Source of the DNA: Mycobacterium sp. E2479
GTDB taxonomy: Bacteria; Actinomycetota; Actinomycetes; Mycobacteriales; Mycobacteriaceae
Direction: 5' to 3'
Length of the DNA: 64,000 nt
Assembly: GCF_001667925.1 (NCBI RefSeq)
Contig: NZ_LZJR01000154.1
Span: 62,001-126,000 of the forward strand
Below, in pieces: positions 19,821 through 29,790 of the stretch. Within the stretch, counting starts at the first letter, position 1. Each line of letters starts with the position of its first letter. Below the pieces are notes generated by a model, which worked only from the letters and a program-made list of their open reading frames with translations, was not told where the DNA came from and did no database searches. Position numbers and translations under genes: made by a program.

Positions 19821-21677
19821 GTGACTGATACGGACCTGTTCACGGCTGGCGAAAACACTGATGCCAATCAACTGTCGAACGCCGTGACCGCTGACACTCC
19901 AGACGCGAAACGCAACGTCTCCGGTGGTGCACTGTCCACGATGGTGCTGCCCGAACTGCGCGCGCTGGCCAATGAAGTTGGCGTCAAAGGGACGTCGGGT
20001 ATGCGTAAGAACGAACTGATCGCCGCGATCAAGGAAGTCCGGGGGCAGGCCAACGGCGCTCCCGCCAATGGCATCAAGTCCGCTGAGGCCAGCGGCAAGT
20101 CGGACAACAACGACAAGGACAAGAACGACGATAACAGCGCCGAGGCGCCGGCACCCGAGCGCGACCAGAATGGTGCGACGACCGAAGCGCCCCGCCGCGA
20201 ACGACGCGGCGCGTCCCGCGACGCGGGATCTTCCGCTCGCGGCAACGACGAGGCCGACCGCGAGAGCTCAGGCAGCCGCGAAGGCGCCGCTCCCGGTGAG
20301 GCTGACCGCCGCGAGAAAACCAAGCAAGACAACAAGAATGACGACCGTGGCCAGGACGGCGGCGGCGACCAGGATCAGAATTCCGGCGGTCAGCAGGGCC
20401 GCGGAGGCTCCAACCAGCAGGACGACGACGGTGAGGGCCGTCAGGGCCGGCGGGGCCGCCGCTTCCGTGACCGCCGTCGCCGGGGTGAGCGATCCGGCGA
20501 GGGTGGCGACACCGAGCTGCGCGAGGACGACGTCGTTCAGCCGGTAGCCGGCATTCTTGACGTTCTCGACAATTACGCCTTCGTGCGCACCTCCGGGTAC
20601 CTGGCCGGCCCGCACGACGTCTACGTGTCGATGAACATGGTGCGCAAGAACGGCCTGCGTCGTGGTGACGCGGTCACCGGCGCGGTGCGCGTGCCGAAGG
20701 AAGGCGAACAGCCCAACCAGCGGCAGAAGTTCAACCCGTTGGTGCGCCTGGACAGCGTCAACGGCGGCTCGGTCGAGGACGCCAAGAAGCGGCCCGATTT
20801 CTCCAAGCTGACGCCGTTGTACCCCAACCAGCGCCTTCGTCTGGAAACCACCAGCGACCGGCTGACCACCCGCGTCATCGACCTGATCATGCCGATCGGC
20901 AAGGGCCAGCGCGCGCTGATCGTCTCGCCGCCCAAGGCCGGTAAGACAACGATCCTGCAGGACATCGCCAACGCGATCACCAGGAACAACCCGGAATGCC
21001 ACCTCATGGTCGTGCTCGTCGATGAGCGGCCCGAGGAGGTCACCGACATGACGCGCTCGGTCAAGGGTGAGGTCATCGCCTCAACCTTCGACCGGCCGCC
21101 TTCGGACCACACCTCGGTCGCCGAGCTCGCGATCGAACGGGCCAAGCGGCTGGTTGAGCAGGGCAAGGACGTCGTCGTGTTGCTGGACTCCATCACCCGA
21201 CTCGGGCGCGCATATAACAACGCGTCGCCCGCCTCGGGCCGGATCCTGTCCGGTGGTGTCGACTCCACCGCGCTGTACCCGCCCAAGCGGTTTCTGGGCG
21301 CCGCGCGCAACATCGAGGAAGGCGGGTCGCTGACCATCATCGCCACCGCGATGGTCGAGACGGGGTCGACCGGTGACACGGTCATCTTCGAGGAGTTCAA
21401 GGGCACCGGTAATGCCGAGCTCAAGCTGGACCGCAAGATCTCCGAGCGGCGGGTCTTCCCGGCGGTGGATGTGAACCCGTCGGGTACCCGTAAGGACGAG
21501 TTGCTGCTTTCGCCGGATGAGTTCGCGATCGTGCACAAGCTGCGCCGCGTGCTGTCCGGCCTGGACTCGCATCAGGCCATTGACCTGCTGATGTCGCAGC
21601 TACGCAAGACCAAGAACAACTACGAGTTCCTGGTCCAGGTGTCCAAGACGACCCCCGGGGCGATGGATAACGACTAG
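19821..21677 (+). CDS. rho: Transcription termination factor Rho
   Basis: Hexameric RNA-dependent ATPase that ends transcription; 618 residues against about 420 in E. coli. The Rho-N domain (ALSTMVLPELRALANEVGVKG) is followed by a long hydrophilic insertion rich in Arg, Asp, Asn, Gly and Gln, about residues 75-235, a known trait of mycobacterial Rho. Then come the RNA-binding domain (YAFVRTSGYLAGPHDVYVSMN) and the ATPase, with Walker A PPKAGKTTI near residue 372 and the secondary RNA-site loops. GTG start with SD AAGAAAGGAA. Stand-alone gene with its own long leader. Confidence 0.97.
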   Translation: MTDTDLFTAGENTDANQLSNAVTADTPDAKRNVSGGALSTMVLPELRALANEVGVKGTSGMRKNELIAAIKEVRGQANGAPANGIKSAEASGKSDNNDKDKNDDNSAEAPAPERDQNGATTEAPRRERRGASRDAGSSARGNDEADRESSGSREGAAPGEADRREKTKQDNKNDDRGQDGGGDQDQNSGGQQGRGGSNQQDDDGEGRQGRRGRRFRDRRRRGERSGEGGDTELREDDVVQPVAGILDVLDNYAFVRTSGYLAGPHDVYVSMNMVRKNGLRRGDAVTGAVRVPKEGEQPNQRQKFNPLVRLDSVNGGSVEDAKKRPDFSKLTPLYPNQRLRLETTSDRLTTRVIDLIMPIGKGQRALIVSPPKAGKTTILQDIANAITRNNPECHLMVVLVDERPEEVTDMTRSVKGEVIASTFDRPPSDHTSVAELAIERAKRLVEQGKDVVVLLDSITRLGRAYNNASPASGRILSGGVDSTALYPPKRFLGAARNIEEGGSLTIIATAMVETGSTGDTVIFEEFKGTGNAELKLDRKISERRVFPAVDVNPSGTRKDELLLSPDEFAIVHKLRRVLSGLDSHQAIDLLMSQLRKTKNNYEFLVQVSKTTPGAMDND

Positions 21678-21754
21678 CCCAGCGGGCGGACTCGAAGCCA
21701 GATGGGGTCTGGCGGGAATGCGCGGGAGCGGCCCGCTGTTTGGGATGATGGTGG

Positions 21755-21783
21755 TTGACCTGGCATAATCGAGGCTCGATTAT
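21755..21783 (+). promoter_or_regulatory. rpmE promoter with a 19-bp palindromic operator
   Basis: A perfect palindrome, ATAATCGAG-G-CTCGATTAT, occupies 21765-21783. It directly follows TTGACC (21755-21760), a good -35 box; with 17-bp spacing the -10 would be GATTAT (21778-21783), inside the right arm. An alternative extended -10 is TGGCATAAT across the left arm. A dimeric regulator bound here would cover the promoter. No regulator can be named from sequence. Confidence 0.55.
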
Positions 21784-21866
21784 CCGCTGACCGCGTGAGG
21801 TTCGGAGTTCACGCCCACCGTCCGGTTTCGAACGGGAGCGGGCGACAAACGATCGAAGAGGACATG

Positions 21867-22097
21867 ATGAAAGCTGACATTCACCCCGCCTACGCGGAGA
21901 CCACGGTGCTTTGCGGGTGTGGCAACACCTTCCAGACGCGCAGCACCAAGGACGGCGGGCGGATCGTCGTCGAGGTGTGCTCGCAGTGCCACCCCTTCTA
22001 CACCGGCAAGCAGAAGATCCTCGACAGCGGTGGCCGCGTGGCCCGCTTCGAGAAGCGGTACGGCAAGCGCGGCGCCGGCGCTGCTGCCGACAAATAG
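21867..22097 (+). CDS. rpmE: 50S ribosomal protein L31 (zinc-binding form)
   Basis: A 76-residue large-subunit protein. Four Cys in [11 protein letters not shown] and [16 protein letters not shown] form the zinc site, so this is the C+ L31 form that releases zinc when replaced under zinc limitation. The end FEKRYGKR is conserved. Two adjacent ATGs exist (21864 and 21867); the second matches the usual MKxDIHP start. It is followed by a strong intrinsic terminator, so the gene is monocistronic. Confidence 0.96.
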   Translation: MKADIHPAYAETTVLCGCGNTFQTRSTKDGGRIVVEVCSQCHPFYTGKQKILDSGGRVARFEKRYGKRGAGAAADK

Positions 22098-22105
22098 CTC
22101 GGTTA

Positions 22106-22154
22106 CCGACGCCCGAACTGTGCGCACCGTCGCACGGGCCGGGCGTCGGTTTTT
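22106..22154 (+). terminator. Intrinsic terminator after rpmE
   Basis: CCGACGCCC (22106-22114) pairs perfectly with GGGCGTCGG (22141-22149), with further GC pairing possible in the loop, and is followed at once by TTTTTGTTT. This is a clear Rho-independent terminator and separates rpmE from prfA. Confidence 0.88.
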
Positions 22155-22189
22155 GTTTGCGGTAACAACAGGCGACCCGGGCAGGAGGT

Positions 22190-23269
22190 GTGGCAGTGAC
22201 CAAGCCGGTACAGACCATTGATGTGCTGTTGGCTGAGCATGCCGACCTCGAGCGGCGGCTGGCAGATCCGGAATTGCACAGCAATCCCGATGAGGCCCGC
22301 AAGGCCGGACGGCGGTTCGCGCGGCTGGCTCCGATCGTCGGCACCTACCGCAAGCTGGTGGCCGCGCGCGACGACTTGGAAGCGGCACGAGAGTTGGCCG
22401 CCGACGACGCATCCTTCGCCGACGAGGTGACGGATCTGGAAACCCAGGTGTCGGAGTTGGACACCCAGCTGACCGACATGCTGGCACCGCGCGACCCGCA
22501 TGACCCCGACGACATCGTGCTCGAAGTGAAATCCGGTGAAGGCGGCGAAGAATCGGCCTTGTTCGCCGCTGATCTGGCGCGGATGTACATCCGCTACGCC
22601 GAACGGCACGGCTGGACCGTCACCGTGCTGGACGAAACCACCTCCGACCTCGGCGGTTACAAGGACGCCACGCTGGCGATCGCCAGCAAGGGCGACTCCG
22701 CCGACGGGGTCTGGTCGCGGATGAAATTCGAAGGTGGAGTGCACCGGGTGCAGCGCGTCCCGGTGACGGAATCCCAAGGCCGCGTTCATACTTCGGCGGC
22801 GGGTGTGCTCGTATATCCCGAACCCGAAGAAGTCGGCGAGGTGCAGATCGACGAGTCGGACCTGCGCATCGATGTCTATCGCTCGTCGGGGAAGGGCGGT
22901 CAAGGCGTCAACACCACCGACTCCGCGGTGCGCATCACGCACCTGCCCACCGGCATCGTCGTCACCTGTCAGAACGAACGATCGCAGCTGCAGAACAAGG
23001 CCCGCGCGCTACAGGTTCTGGCCGCGCGCCTGCAGGCCTTGGCCGAGGAGCAGGCGCTCGCCGACGCCTCGGCGGACCGGGCCAGCCAGATTCGCACCGT
23101 CGACCGCAGCGAACGCATCCGCACCTATAATTTCCCGGAAAACCGGATTGCGGACCATCGGATCAATTTCAAGTCGCACAACCTCGACCAGGTTCTCGAC
23201 GGCGACCTCGACCCCCTGTTCGACGCCCTGGCCGCCGCTGACAAACAGTCCAGGCTGCAACAGGCATGA
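22190..23269 (+). CDS. prfA: Peptide chain release factor 1
   Basis: Recognises UAA and UAG stop codons and triggers peptide release; 359 residues. The GGQ motif is at residues 236-238 ([15 protein letters not shown]), whose Gln is the target of PrmC methylation. The [14 protein letters not shown] region and the C-terminal [16 protein letters not shown] are typical. GTG start at 22190 next to GCAGGAGG; a second GTG at 22196 (VTKPVQ) is closer to other mycobacterial starts. It overlaps prmC by ATGA. Confidence 0.97.
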   Translation: MAVTKPVQTIDVLLAEHADLERRLADPELHSNPDEARKAGRRFARLAPIVGTYRKLVAARDDLEAARELAADDASFADEVTDLETQVSELDTQLTDMLAPRDPHDPDDIVLEVKSGEGGEESALFAADLARMYIRYAERHGWTVTVLDETTSDLGGYKDATLAIASKGDSADGVWSRMKFEGGVHRVQRVPVTESQGRVHTSAAGVLVYPEPEEVGEVQIDESDLRIDVYRSSGKGGQGVNTTDSAVRITHLPTGIVVTCQNERSQLQNKARALQVLAARLQALAEEQALADASADRASQIRTVDRSERIRTYNFPENRIADHRINFKSHNLDQVLDGDLDPLFDALAAADKQSRLQQA

Positions 23270-24144
23270 ACGCCCTGCGGCGTGCGATCGACGATGCTGC
23301 GGTCACCCTTGCCGAAGCGGGAATCGATTCTGCGCGTTGGGATGCCGAGCAGCTGGCCGCGCACCTGGCGGGAACCGACCGCGGCCGCCTGGCCCTGCTG
23401 GCATCGCCCGACGACGACTTTCTCGGGCGCTACCGCGACGCCGTGGCCGCTCGTTCGCGGCGGGTGCCGTTGCAACATCTCGTGGGGACGGCGGCATTCG
23501 GCCCCGTGACGCTGCACGTCGGTCCGGGGGTCTTCACACCCCGGCCCGAGACCGAGGCCCTGCTGGAATGGGCCACCGCACAAGAACTCGCGGCGCAGCC
23601 CCTCATCGTCGACTTGTGCACCGGTTCGGGCGCCTTGGCCGTGGCGCTGGCCCACCACCGGCCGGCGGCGCGCATCGTCGCCATCGACAACTCCGATACC
23701 GCGCTGGGGTACGCGCGCCGCAATGCGCAGGGCACGACGATCGAGCTGCTGTGCGCCGACGTCACCGAGCTGGCCTCTCAACCGGGCATGCTCGCCGAAC
23801 TGGACGGTCGAGTCGATCTGTTGGTGGCCAATCCACCCTATGTCCCCGACGATGCCGTACTGGATCCCGAAGTCGCGCAACATGATCCGCGGCGGGCCGT
23901 CTTCGGCGGTCCAGACGGGTTGGCGGTGATCGCCCCACTCGTCCGTCTCGCCGGTCGCTGGCTGCGCCCTGGCGGAGTGATCGGCGTCGAGCACGACGAC
24001 ACCACCTCCGCGCAGACGATTCAGTTATTCGGTCGCGCAGGATGTTTCGAAGACGTCCTAGCCCGGCGAGATCTGACCGGCCGACCACGATTCGTGACGG
24101 CCCGCAGGAGAGCAACTACGGGGGACAACGGCGCCGATGACTGA
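23266..24144 (+). CDS. prmC: Release factor glutamine methyltransferase PrmC (HemK)
   Basis: SAM-dependent N5-glutamine methyltransferase acting on the GGQ glutamine of RF1 and RF2; 292 residues. The N-terminal helical domain precedes the SAM motif [17 protein letters not shown] and the catalytic NPPY in [12 protein letters not shown]. The [14 protein letters not shown] segment is characteristic. It overlaps prfA upstream (ATGA) and tsaC downstream by 8 bases, so substrate and modifying enzyme are produced together. Confidence 0.96.
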   Translation: MNALRRAIDDAAVTLAEAGIDSARWDAEQLAAHLAGTDRGRLALLASPDDDFLGRYRDAVAARSRRVPLQHLVGTAAFGPVTLHVGPGVFTPRPETEALLEWATAQELAAQPLIVDLCTGSGALAVALAHHRPAARIVAIDNSDTALGYARRNAQGTTIELLCADVTELASQPGMLAELDGRVDLLVANPPYVPDDAVLDPEVAQHDPRRAVFGGPDGLAVIAPLVRLAGRWLRPGGVIGVEHDDTTSAQTIQLFGRAGCFEDVLARRDLTGRPRFVTARRRATTGDNGADD

Positions 24145-24796
24145 CGTCTTCGACTGCGCCGACCCCAATCGGCGCTCACTCGGAATCGCCGCAGCGGCAG
24201 AAGCGCTCAAGGGTGGCCGGCTGGTCGTCATGCCGACCGACACCGTGTACGGCATCGCCGCCGACGCGTTCAACAGCGCCGCGGTCTCCGCGTTGCTGTC
24301 GGCGAAAGGCCGGGGTCGCGACATGCCGGTCGGTGTGCTGGTCGGCTCTTGGCACACTATCGAGGGACTCGTGTACACCATGCCGGACGGGGCCCGTGAC
24401 CTCATTCGCGCTTTCTGGCCGGGGGCGTTGAGCCTCGTGGTCAACCAGGCGCCGTCATTGCAGTGGGATCTCGGCGATGCCCGCGGCACGGTGATGTTGC
24501 GCATGCCGCTGCACCCCGTTGCCATTGAACTGTTGCGCGAAGTCGGGCCGCTGGCGGTGTCGAGCGCCAACGTCTCCGGCCGTGCGGCCGCCGTGGACGC
24601 CAGCGAGGCGCGCAGCCAACTCGGCGATCTGGTGGACGTCTATCTCGAAGCGGGCCAATCCGATCAAGGTGCCGCCTCCACGATCGTCGATCTGACCGCT
24701 GCCACGCCGCGGATTCTGCGGCCGGGTCCGGTGAGCGCCGAGCGGATCGCAGAAGTACTCGCCGTCGATCCGGAAAGCTTGACCGCGCCGGCCTGA
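24137..24796 (+). CDS. tsaC: Threonylcarbamoyl-AMP synthase (YrdC/Sua5 family)
   Basis: A 219-residue YrdC-domain protein making threonylcarbamoyl-AMP from threonine, bicarbonate and ATP for the t6A37 modification of ANN-decoding tRNAs. Motifs: GGRLVVMPTDTVYGIAADAFN, AKGRGRDMPVGVLVGS and GPLAVSSANVSGRAA. It lacks the extra C-terminal Sua5 domain. It overlaps prmC by 8 bp, continuing the translation-factor operon. Confidence 0.93.
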   Translation: MTDVFDCADPNRRSLGIAAAAEALKGGRLVVMPTDTVYGIAADAFNSAAVSALLSAKGRGRDMPVGVLVGSWHTIEGLVYTMPDGARDLIRAFWPGALSLVVNQAPSLQWDLGDARGTVMLRMPLHPVAIELLREVGPLAVSSANVSGRAAAVDASEARSQLGDLVDVYLEAGQSDQGAASTIVDLTAATPRILRPGPVSAERIAEVLAVDPESLTAPA

Positions 24797-24813
24797 CTGG
24801 AGCGGGTGTCGAG

Positions 24814-26034
24814 GTGCCAGGTTTGTCCAGTACGGTCTCGATGATGTCCAGCGACGCAACCTACCTTGCCGATGGGTTGCTCGCGCTGGCCGACCGCGGC
24901 GCCGGTGTTCCGCTTCGAGAGCTGGCGCTGGTGGGGTTGACCGCAGCGATCATCACCTACTTCGCGACCGGACCGGTGCGGGTGCTGGCCACCCGGCTGG
25001 GCGCGGTCGCCTATCCGCGGGAGCGCGACGTCCACGTGACGCCCACCCCCCGGATGGGCGGGCTGGCGATGTTCCTCGGCGTCATCACGGCCGTGTTTCT
25101 GGCGTCCCAACTGCCGGCGCTCACCCGTGGGTTCGTCTACTCCAGCGGCATGCCCGCGGTCTTAGTGGCCGGCGCGGTCATCATGGGCATCGGCCTTATC
25201 GACGACCGTTGGGGTCTGGATGCGTTGACCAAGTTCGCCGGTCAGATCACGGCGGCCAGCGTGTTGGTCACCATGGGCGTGGCGTGGAGCGTCCTGTACA
25301 TCCCCATCGGTGGCGTCGGCACGATCGTGCTCGACCAGGCCTCGTCGATCCTGCTGACCCTGGCGCTGACGGTGTCGGTCGTCAACGCGATGAATTTCGT
25401 CGACGGGCTCGACGGTCTGGCCGCCGGGCTGGGACTGATCACGGCGTTAGCGATCTGCATGTTCTCGGTCGGCCTGCTGCGCGACCACGGTGGTGATGTC
25501 CTGTTCTATCCGCCCGCGGTGATTTCGGTGGTGCTCGCCGGGGCCTGTCTGGGCTTTCTGCCGCACAACTTCCATCGCGCCAAAATCTTCATGGGCGACT
25601 CCGGCTCCATGCTGATTGGCCTGATGCTGTCGGCCGCGTCGACGACCGCCGCAGGCCCGGTCTCGCAGAACGCCTACGGTGCCCGCGATGTGTTCGTGCT
25701 GCTGTCGCCGTTCCTGCTGGTGGCCGCGGTCATTTTCGTACCGATGCTCGATTTGCTGTTGGCGATCGTGCGCCGTACCCGTGCGGGCCGCAGCGCGTTC
25801 AGCCCCGACAAGATGCACCTGCATCATCGGTTGCTGCAGATCGGCCACTCGCACCGCCGGGTGGTGTTGCTGATCTATCTGTGGGTCGGGATCGTCGCGT
25901 TCGGCGCGGCCAGCACGATCTTTTTCCGCCCCCGCGATACCGCCGCGGTGATGCTGGGTGCCATCGTGGTGGCCGGCATCGCGACGGCGATCCCGCTCCT
26001 GCGGCGCGGAGACGAGTACTACGACGAGGAGTAG
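24814..26034 (+). CDS. wecA: Decaprenyl-phosphate GlcNAc-1-phosphate transferase
   Basis: Polytopic membrane enzyme (Rfe/WecA, Rv1302 type), 406 residues, that attaches GlcNAc-1-P to decaprenyl phosphate, the first step of the arabinogalactan linker. Hallmarks: the Mg-binding region GIGLIDDRWGLD, MNFVDGLDGLAAG, HNFHRAKIFMGDSGSM and the cytosolic HLHHRLLQIGHSHRR. About 11 hydrophobic segments are visible. The GTG at 24814 is listed; ATGs at 24841 and 24844 (MMSSDATYLADG) are also credible. Essential target in M. tuberculosis. Confidence 0.95.
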   Translation: MPGLSSTVSMMSSDATYLADGLLALADRGAGVPLRELALVGLTAAIITYFATGPVRVLATRLGAVAYPRERDVHVTPTPRMGGLAMFLGVITAVFLASQLPALTRGFVYSSGMPAVLVAGAVIMGIGLIDDRWGLDALTKFAGQITAASVLVTMGVAWSVLYIPIGGVGTIVLDQASSILLTLALTVSVVNAMNFVDGLDGLAAGLGLITALAICMFSVGLLRDHGGDVLFYPPAVISVVLAGACLGFLPHNFHRAKIFMGDSGSMLIGLMLSAASTTAAGPVSQNAYGARDVFVLLSPFLLVAAVIFVPMLDLLLAIVRRTRAGRSAFSPDKMHLHHRLLQIGHSHRRVVLLIYLWVGIVAFGAASTIFFRPRDTAAVMLGAIVVAGIATAIPLLRRGDEYYDEE

Positions 26035-26249
26035 TAGTGGGGTCAACTGTGTGGTACGGTGCTGGTAGAACCCCAAAAAGCCGTGCAGGTTACCGGTCCA
26101 TCGGAGGGCAATCCGAGTGGGCTGGTTCGAGACCGGCGTCGGGAGATACCCCTTGGGTGATTCAACTGTGACGTGCGATACGCTCGGCGGACCACCGATC
26201 AGTCGGTCGGGGGGGTTCCGTTTTACCAACCTGGGATTGAGGTGCTGCA

Positions 26250-26744
26250 GTGACGACACCAGCGCAGGACGCGCCGTTGGTGTTTCCCTCTGTTGCTTTC
26301 CGTCCGGTTCGACTCTTCGCGATCAGCGTTGCCGTCACCGCGGTGGCGGTGCTCGCAGCCGGGCTGTCCGGTCACCTGATGGTCGGGGCCTTCTTCGGTA
26401 TCGGGCTTTTCCTGGGTTTGCTCAACGCGGTACTGGTGCGTCGCTCGGTTGAATCGATCACCGCGAAGGATCACCCGCTGAAAAGGTCGATGGCGGTGAA
26501 CTCGGCGGCGCGGCTGGCAATCATTACCGTCGTCGGGCTGATCATCGCCTACGTCTTCCGGCCCGCCGGCCTGGGCGTCGTGTTCGGATTGGCGCTTTTT
26601 CAGGTCTTACTAGTCGCCTCAACAGCCCTTCCAGTGTGGAAGAAGCTGCGCGCCGGCGATTGGACGGAGTCTTCGAATGGTGCCGACCAAGGCGGCGTGA
26701 TCACCGGATCGGATGGAACGGAAGGTAAGGAACAGCAACGATGA
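26250..26744 (+). CDS. atpI: ATP synthase I-like membrane protein
   Basis: A 164-residue protein with four membrane helices (about 22-40, 44-62, 87-105 and 110-128) in the position of atpI before atpB, like Rv1303. AtpI-type proteins assist assembly of the c-ring. The tail is short and polar. The GTG at 26250 starts the operon; the 215 bases upstream hold no gene and probably the atp promoter, but no confident -10/-35 pair was seen. It overlaps atpB by ATGA. Confidence 0.88.
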   Translation: MTTPAQDAPLVFPSVAFRPVRLFAISVAVTAVAVLAAGLSGHLMVGAFFGIGLFLGLLNAVLVRRSVESITAKDHPLKRSMAVNSAARLAIITVVGLIIAYVFRPAGLGVVFGLALFQVLLVASTALPVWKKLRAGDWTESSNGADQGGVITGSDGTEGKEQQR

Positions 26745-27499
26745 CTGGGACGACGTTCCTGGCCGAGTCGGCAATCGAGGTTGGCGAGCACACTAAAGCC
26801 ACGTGGCTTGGCATGACCGTCAACACCGACACGATTCTGTCGACCGCGATCGCCGCGGTGATCGTGCTCGGGCTGGCCTTCTTCTTGCGTGCGAAGATCA
26901 CCTCGAAGGGCGTGCCCAGTGGTGTTCAGTTGTTCTGGGAGGCCATCACCGAGCAGATGCGCGGACAGATCGAGAGCGCCATCGGCATGCGGATCGCCCC
27001 GTTCGTGCTGCCGTTGGCCGTCACGATTTTCGTGTTCATCCTTATCTCCAACTGGCTTTCGGTGCTCCCGCTGCAGTACAAAGACAAATCCGGACACGCG
27101 ACCGAGCTGCTGAAGTCGGCGGCGGCGGATATCAATTACGTGCTGGCGCTGGCCCTTTTCGTCTTCGTCTGCTACCACGTGGCGGGCATCTGGCGCCGCG
27201 GCATACTCGGGCATCCGCTGGCGGTGGTCAAGGGGCATGTGGCGTTCTTGGCGCCGATCAACCTCGTCGAAGAGCTCGCGAAGCCGATCTCGTTGTCGCT
27301 CCGACTTTTCGGCAACATCTTCGCCGGCGGCATCCTGGTCGCGCTGATCGCGCTCTTCCCGCCGTACATCATGTGGGCACCCAACGCGATCTGGAAGGCC
27401 TTCGACCTGTTCGTCGGCGCGATCCAGGCGTTCATCTTCGCGATTTTGACCATCTTGTACTTCAGCCAAGCCATGGAGATCGAGGATCACCATGACTGA
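26741..27499 (+). CDS. atpB: ATP synthase Fo subunit a
   Basis: Membrane stator subunit forming the proton half-channels beside the c-ring; 252 residues. The essential arginine lies in the fourth conserved helix, [30 protein letters not shown] and [14 protein letters not shown] are typical of mycobacterial subunit a. It begins inside the atpI stop (ATGA), and 86 bases separate it from atpE. Confidence 0.97.
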   Translation: MTGTTFLAESAIEVGEHTKATWLGMTVNTDTILSTAIAAVIVLGLAFFLRAKITSKGVPSGVQLFWEAITEQMRGQIESAIGMRIAPFVLPLAVTIFVFILISNWLSVLPLQYKDKSGHATELLKSAAADINYVLALALFVFVCYHVAGIWRRGILGHPLAVVKGHVAFLAPINLVEELAKPISLSLRLFGNIFAGGILVALIALFPPYIMWAPNAIWKAFDLFVGAIQAFIFAILTILYFSQAMEIEDHHD

Positions 27500-27510
27500 G
27501 AGCGTCATGA

Positions 27511-27840
<330 letters not shown>

Positions 27841-27850
27841 TTCGCTTGCA

Positions 27851-28384
27851 ATGCGAGACGCGAACCTGAGCATTCTGGCTTCCAGCCAGATGGTGGCCGA
27901 GGGAGGCAACAACTTCCTCGTCCCCAACGGCACATTCTTCTTCGTGCTGGCCATCTTCCTGATCGTGCTAGCCGTCATCGGCACGTTCGTCGTGCCGCCG
28001 GTCATGAAAGTGTTGCGCGAGCGCGACGCCATGGTCGCCAAGACGGCTGCGGACAACAAGAAGGCGACCGAGGAATTCGAGGCGGCCAAGGCCGACTACG
28101 AAGAAGCCCTGACCGAGGCGCGGGTTCAGGCGTCGTCGTTGCGCGACAATGCCCGCGCCGAAGGTCGTAAGGTGGTCGAAGACGCGCGCGCCCGTGCCGA
28201 ACAGCAGGTGATGTCGACGTTGCAAATGGCATCCGAGCAATTGAAGCGGGAGAGGGACGCCGTGGAACTGGATCTGCGCGCCAACGTGGCGTCCATGTCG
28301 GCGACGTTGGCAAGTCGAATCCTCGGCGTCGACGTCGCCCCCGCCGCGGCGACCACATCAGCAACCAAGACATCCGGACGGTAA
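27851..28384 (+). CDS. atpF: ATP synthase Fo subunit b
   Basis: Peripheral stalk subunit, 177 residues. One N-terminal membrane helix ([20 protein letters not shown]) is followed by the turn [14 protein letters not shown] and a long charged helix, about residues 55-150, that forms the stalk. The ATG at 27851 lies 10 bases after the atpE stop. It probably pairs with the b-like part of the following b-delta fusion protein. Confidence 0.95.
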   Translation: MRDANLSILASSQMVAEGGNNFLVPNGTFFFVLAIFLIVLAVIGTFVVPPVMKVLRERDAMVAKTAADNKKATEEFEAAKADYEEALTEARVQASSLRDNARAEGRKVVEDARARAEQQVMSTLQMASEQLKRERDAVELDLRANVASMSATLASRILGVDVAPAAATTSATKTSGR

Positions 28385-28390
28385 TTACGT

Positions 28391-29731
28391 ATGTCGACTT
28401 TCATCGGCCAGTTGGTGGGCTTTGCGGCCATCGTGTTCCTGGTGGTGCGTTATGTCGTGCCGCCGGTACGTCGGCTGATGGCCGCGCGGCAAGACGCTGT
28501 GCGCCAACAACTGAAAGATGCTGCGACGGCAAGTGATCGGCTGACCGAGTCGACCACGGCGCACAGCAAGGCTGTGGAAGCCGCGAAGGAGGAGGCCGAA
28601 CGGATCGTCGAGGAGGCCCAGACTGACGCCGGGCGCATCGTGGAACAGTTAAGGGCCCAGGCTGATGTCGAAGCCGAACGCATCGGTTCGCAGGGCAGCC
28701 GGCAGGTCGATCTCTTGCGCACCCAGCTGAGCCGGCAACTCCGTTTGGAACTGGGCCACGAAGCGGTGCGCCAGGCGGGTGAGTTGGTGCGGAACTACGT
28801 CGCCGACGCCGAACAGCGGTCGGCGACCGTCGACCGGTTCCTCGAACAGCTCGACGAGATGGCGCCCGCCTCGGTCGACGTCCAGTATCCCTTGCTGAGC
28901 AAAATGCGCTCGTCGAGTCGTGTCGCACTGGAAAACCTGTCGGACAACTTCAGCACCATAGCCAAAAACCTTGACAACAAGGGGCTTTCGACTCTCTCCA
29001 GTGAACTGGTAGAGGTTGCCCAGATGCTGGACCGCGAGATCGTCGTCACGCGGTATCTCACCGTCCCCGCCGAGGACGGCGCCCCCAGGGTCAAGTTGAT
29101 CGACCGGCTGCTCTCCGGCAAGGTCGGCGACCCCACCCTCGAGGTGCTGCGCTCGGCCGTATCGGAGCGCTGGTCGGCCAACTCCGACCTCATCGACGCG
29201 ATCGAACACGTGTCTCGGCAAGCGTTGCTCGAAGTCGCCGAACGTGAGGACGAAGTCGACGAGGTCGAAGAACAGCTGTTCCGATTTTCCCGCATCCTCG
29301 ACGCGCAGCCGCAACTTTCCATCCTGCTGGGCGACTACTCCGTTCCCGTGGAAGACCGGGTTGCGTTGTTGCGCAAGGTCCTTGACAGCGCAAGCGGCAG
29401 GGTGAACCGCATCGTGGTCGCGCTGCTGACCCAGACGGTCGAACTGCTCAGAGGCGAGCCGGCCGAGGAGGCTGTTCAGTTCCTGACAAAAGTCGCCGTG
29501 GCCCGCCGCGGCGAGATCGTCGCTCAGGTCGGGGCGGCGGCCGAACTCAGCGACGACCAACGATCTCGGCTCACCGACGTGCTTGGCCGCATCTACGGGA
29601 ACACGGTGGCGGTCCAGCTGCAGATCAACGAGGAACTACTGGGCGGCCTGCTCATCTCCGTGGGCGACGAAGTGATCGACGGGACACTCGCTTCTCGCCT
29701 TGCCGCGGCCGAGGCTCAATTACCTGATTGA
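28391..29731 (+). CDS. atpH: ATP synthase b-delta fusion subunit
   Basis: A 446-residue fusion of a second b-type stalk (b') with subunit delta, the form found in mycobacteria. Residues 1-165 have a membrane anchor ([22 protein letters not shown]) and a charged coiled coil. The rest is the delta domain, ending with the conserved [28 protein letters not shown] that binds the top of F1. The single chain links membrane and catalytic head. Confidence 0.96.
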   Translation: MSTFIGQLVGFAAIVFLVVRYVVPPVRRLMAARQDAVRQQLKDAATASDRLTESTTAHSKAVEAAKEEAERIVEEAQTDAGRIVEQLRAQADVEAERIGSQGSRQVDLLRTQLSRQLRLELGHEAVRQAGELVRNYVADAEQRSATVDRFLEQLDEMAPASVDVQYPLLSKMRSSSRVALENLSDNFSTIAKNLDNKGLSTLSSELVEVAQMLDREIVVTRYLTVPAEDGAPRVKLIDRLLSGKVGDPTLEVLRSAVSERWSANSDLIDAIEHVSRQALLEVAEREDEVDEVEEQLFRFSRILDAQPQLSILLGDYSVPVEDRVALLRKVLDSASGRVNRIVVALLTQTVELLRGEPAEEAVQFLTKVAVARRGEIVAQVGAAAELSDDQRSRLTDVLGRIYGNTVAVQLQINEELLGGLLISVGDEVIDGTLASRLAAAEAQLPD

Positions 29732-29790
29732 CCACGACCGACCTATCACCACCACATGCGAACCAAGATCAAGTAGGAAGACGAAAAGCT

